Origin: Fluviicoccus keumensis
GTDB taxonomy: Bacteria; Pseudomonadota; Gammaproteobacteria; Pseudomonadales; Moraxellaceae
Length of the DNA: 64,000 nucleotides
Direction: 5' to 3'
Assembly: GCF_004217445.1 (NCBI RefSeq)
Contig: NZ_SHKX01000010.1
Span: forward strand, 124,001-188,000
Positions 62,654 to 64,000 of this stretch are shown here, one piece after another. The first letter of the stretch is position 1; each line of letters starts with the position of its first letter. Below the pieces are notes generated by a model. That model searched no databases. It had not been told where the DNA came from and saw only the letters and a program-made list of their open reading frames with translations. Position numbers and translations under genes: made by a program.

Positions 62654-63721
62654 ATGACAACCCGGCAAGCTTCCCTGATCGTTCTGCTGGCCGTTCTGGC
62701 CGCAGGACCGGCCAAGGCCGCCGATATGCCGGTGACCGTCAGGGAACCCGACAACAGCGGCTGGTCGCTGCAACTGGACAACGACCTGTTCAGCCCGCGC
62801 AACCACGACCGCGACTATACCGGCGGCGTCAGCCTGACCTTTGCCGGAAAACGGGTGACCGGCTGGCCCCTGTCGCTGGACCCGGCGCTGGACCGCCTCA
62901 ACGACTGGCTGCAACGCCGCGAACCGACTTCACCATTGACGTTGCACAGCCTGCAGATCGGCATGCTCGCCTTCGCCCCCGACGAAATCAGCAACGCGCA
63001 ACTGATTGCCGACGATCGCCCCTACGCCAGCCTGATCTATTGGGCGAACTCCCGACTCACCCTCAACACCGACGGCGAAACCGCCGACGAACAAACCCTG
63101 CTGCTCGGCATCCTCGGCACCCACATCGCCGAAAACATCCAGAAAACCATCCACCACGTCACCGGCTCCACGCCGCCGCAAGGCTGGCAGCACCAGATCT
63201 CCGACGGCGGCGAACCCACCTTCCGCTACAGCCTGTCCCGCCAGCGACTGCTGGATCAGGGACTGTTCGGCCGTCACCCCTGGCAACTCAAGCGCGCCAT
63301 TGAGGGCAGCCTCGGCATGGTCACCGAAACCAACCTGGCCATGTCCCTGCGCTGGGGACGGCTGCGCACCCCGTGGTGGAGCAACACCCCGGAATGGACC
63401 GAATACTTCTCGCAACCCACGCCCGGCCTCAGCCCCGCTGAATGGCGCGGCCCGCCCGAGTTCTACCTGTGGGCAGGCGTCAAGGCCCGCGCCCGGCTCT
63501 ACAACGCCTTCCTGCAAGGCCAGTTCCAGCCCAGCGAACTGCGCTACCATCTCGACGAAATGCGCCCGCTGATCGGCGAAGCCTGGTTCGGCATCACCCG
63601 CCAGACCGGCGACCACAGCCGCCTCAGCTGGGTCCTGCGCTATCAGGGCTCGGAACTGCGCCACGGCCACGGCGACCGCGACGTCATGTGGGGCAGCTTC
63701 ATCTACAACCGCGACTATTAA
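62654..63721 (+). CDS. lpxR: Lipid A deacylase LpxR family protein
   Basis: The 355-residue product has a signal peptide (MTTRQASLIVLLAVLAAGPAKA, from the ATG at 62654) and the LpxR/DUF2219 pattern: SLQLDNDLFSPRNHDRDYTGG near 32-52 (quoted in part: LDNDLF and DRDYTGG) with the conserved Asn and Asp, and ADDRPYASLIYW near 123. The protein is an outer-membrane barrel with many aromatic strands and ends in FIYNRDY, an aromatic terminus. LpxR removes the 3'-acyloxyacyl chain from lipid A, which alters immune recognition. Its stop overlaps the convergent rhodanese stop by four bases. Confidence 0.88.
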   Translation: MTTRQASLIVLLAVLAAGPAKAADMPVTVREPDNSGWSLQLDNDLFSPRNHDRDYTGGVSLTFAGKRVTGWPLSLDPALDRLNDWLQRREPTSPLTLHSLQIGMLAFAPDEISNAQLIADDRPYASLIYWANSRLTLNTDGETADEQTLLLGILGTHIAENIQKTIHHVTGSTPPQGWQHQISDGGEPTFRYSLSRQRLLDQGLFGRHPWQLKRAIEGSLGMVTETNLAMSLRWGRLRTPWWSNTPEWTEYFSQPTPGLSPAEWRGPPEFYLWAGVKARARLYNAFLQGQFQPSELRYHLDEMRPLIGEAWFGITRQTGDHSRLSWVLRYQGSELRHGHGDRDVMWGSFIYNRDY

Positions 63722-64000
63722 GCCCCCGTCTCGATCGGCAACCCCTCCGCCTTCGCCTTCCGCGTCCCCCCGGTCAGCACCACCACCTCCCGCCCGGCAT
63801 CAAACCCGTCCAGCAACGCCGCCGCACGCGGCGCCTTCGTCCCGCCCCCGCACAACACATACACCGGCTCCCCCGACGGAACCGCCGCCAGCACCTCCGC
63901 CGACAGCCCGTCAATCGGCCGGTTCACCGCCCCCTTCAGATGCCCTTCTGCATACGACTTCGCATCCCGCACATCCCAAATGGTTGCGTCCCGGGAAAGA
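63718..64000 (-). CDS. Rhodanese-like sulfurtransferase, partial (5' end outside window)
   Basis: The open frame runs off the right edge of the window, so only 93 residues of the C-terminal part are present. The rhodanese pattern is clear: IWDVRDAKSYAEGHLKGAVN, then VYVLCGGGTKAPRAA, where the Cys is the active-site persulphide residue, and a late VVVLTGGTRKAKAEG. Single-domain rhodaneses move sulfane sulphur to cyanide or thiols. The GTG at 63972 is internal and not a start. It is convergent with lpxR. Confidence 0.9.
   Translation of the reverse strand, partial: LSRDATIWDVRDAKSYAEGHLKGAVNRPIDGLSAEVLAAVPSGEPVYVLCGGGTKAPRAAALLDGFDAGREVVVLTGGTRKAKAEGLPIETGA

Overview
The window is 64 kb of a high-GC bacterial chromosome, almost certainly from a Beta- or Gammaproteobacterium. 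Outer-membrane proteins (an LpxR-type lipid A deacylase and a beta-barrel ending in W), the PrkA-YeaH-SpoVR trio, YehS, cytochrome b561/YceI and a ClpB with a sigma32-type promoter all point there. Genus could not be read with confidence. No rRNA, tRNA, CRISPR array or complete IS element was seen. Assignments rest on recognising motifs and families by eye; no database search was run.

Layout. 1-4001: the stress operon prkA (5' end missing), yeaH and spoVR/ycgB. 4123-5112: tandem paralogues of unknown function with a degenerate receiver-like look, closed by a strong terminator. 5396-8377: a 993-residue membrane protein with a pseudokinase-like N terminus, a duplicated membrane module and C-terminal Sel1 repeats. 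8457-14035: GltS glutamate transporter, a BaeSR-like two-component pair, a short gene remnant, a HlyIII/PAQR protein and an esterase. 14161-20840: a seven-gene, tightly overlapping operon (Spy-like periplasmic protein, PqqD-like protein, ATP-grasp ligase, LysA-type PLP decarboxylase, urea transporter fused to an M23 peptidase, outer-membrane barrel, TPR protein). I recognise the parts but not the whole; it is the best candidate here for an undescribed biosynthesis/export or envelope-modifying system. 20868-25670: YceI plus a b561-YceI fusion, a nucleoside deaminase, and a sterol-desaturase-like protein divergent from an AraC regulator.

25.7-34.4 kb is an accessory island. It is partly AT-rich and holds orphan hypothetical genes, a Phd/VapC-type toxin-antitoxin pair, a trio of exported proteins, a membrane protein with a pilin-like C-terminal end, a decayed second copy of the toxin 3' end and a second copy of the yehS leader. 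The duplicated ends suggest growth by recombination at these two spots.

34.4-49.1 kb returns to ordinary chromosome: yehS, a LysE-type exporter, an exported double-START-like protein, a PAS/GAF hybrid histidine kinase, a thioesterase, an acyltransferase, a VIT/VWA/TPR protein, an adenylate cyclase, an alpha/beta hydrolase and a SpeE-like methyltransferase. 49.1-50.9 kb has two tandem orphan Hint-domain genes whose 3' ends lie inside a dispersed repeat. 50.9-64 kb carries an iron alcohol dehydrogenase with an SCP2-like partner, a three-gene ABC exporter, clpB followed by an AraC regulator and a DUF2236 gene, a small membrane protein, lpxR and a rhodanese cut by the window end.
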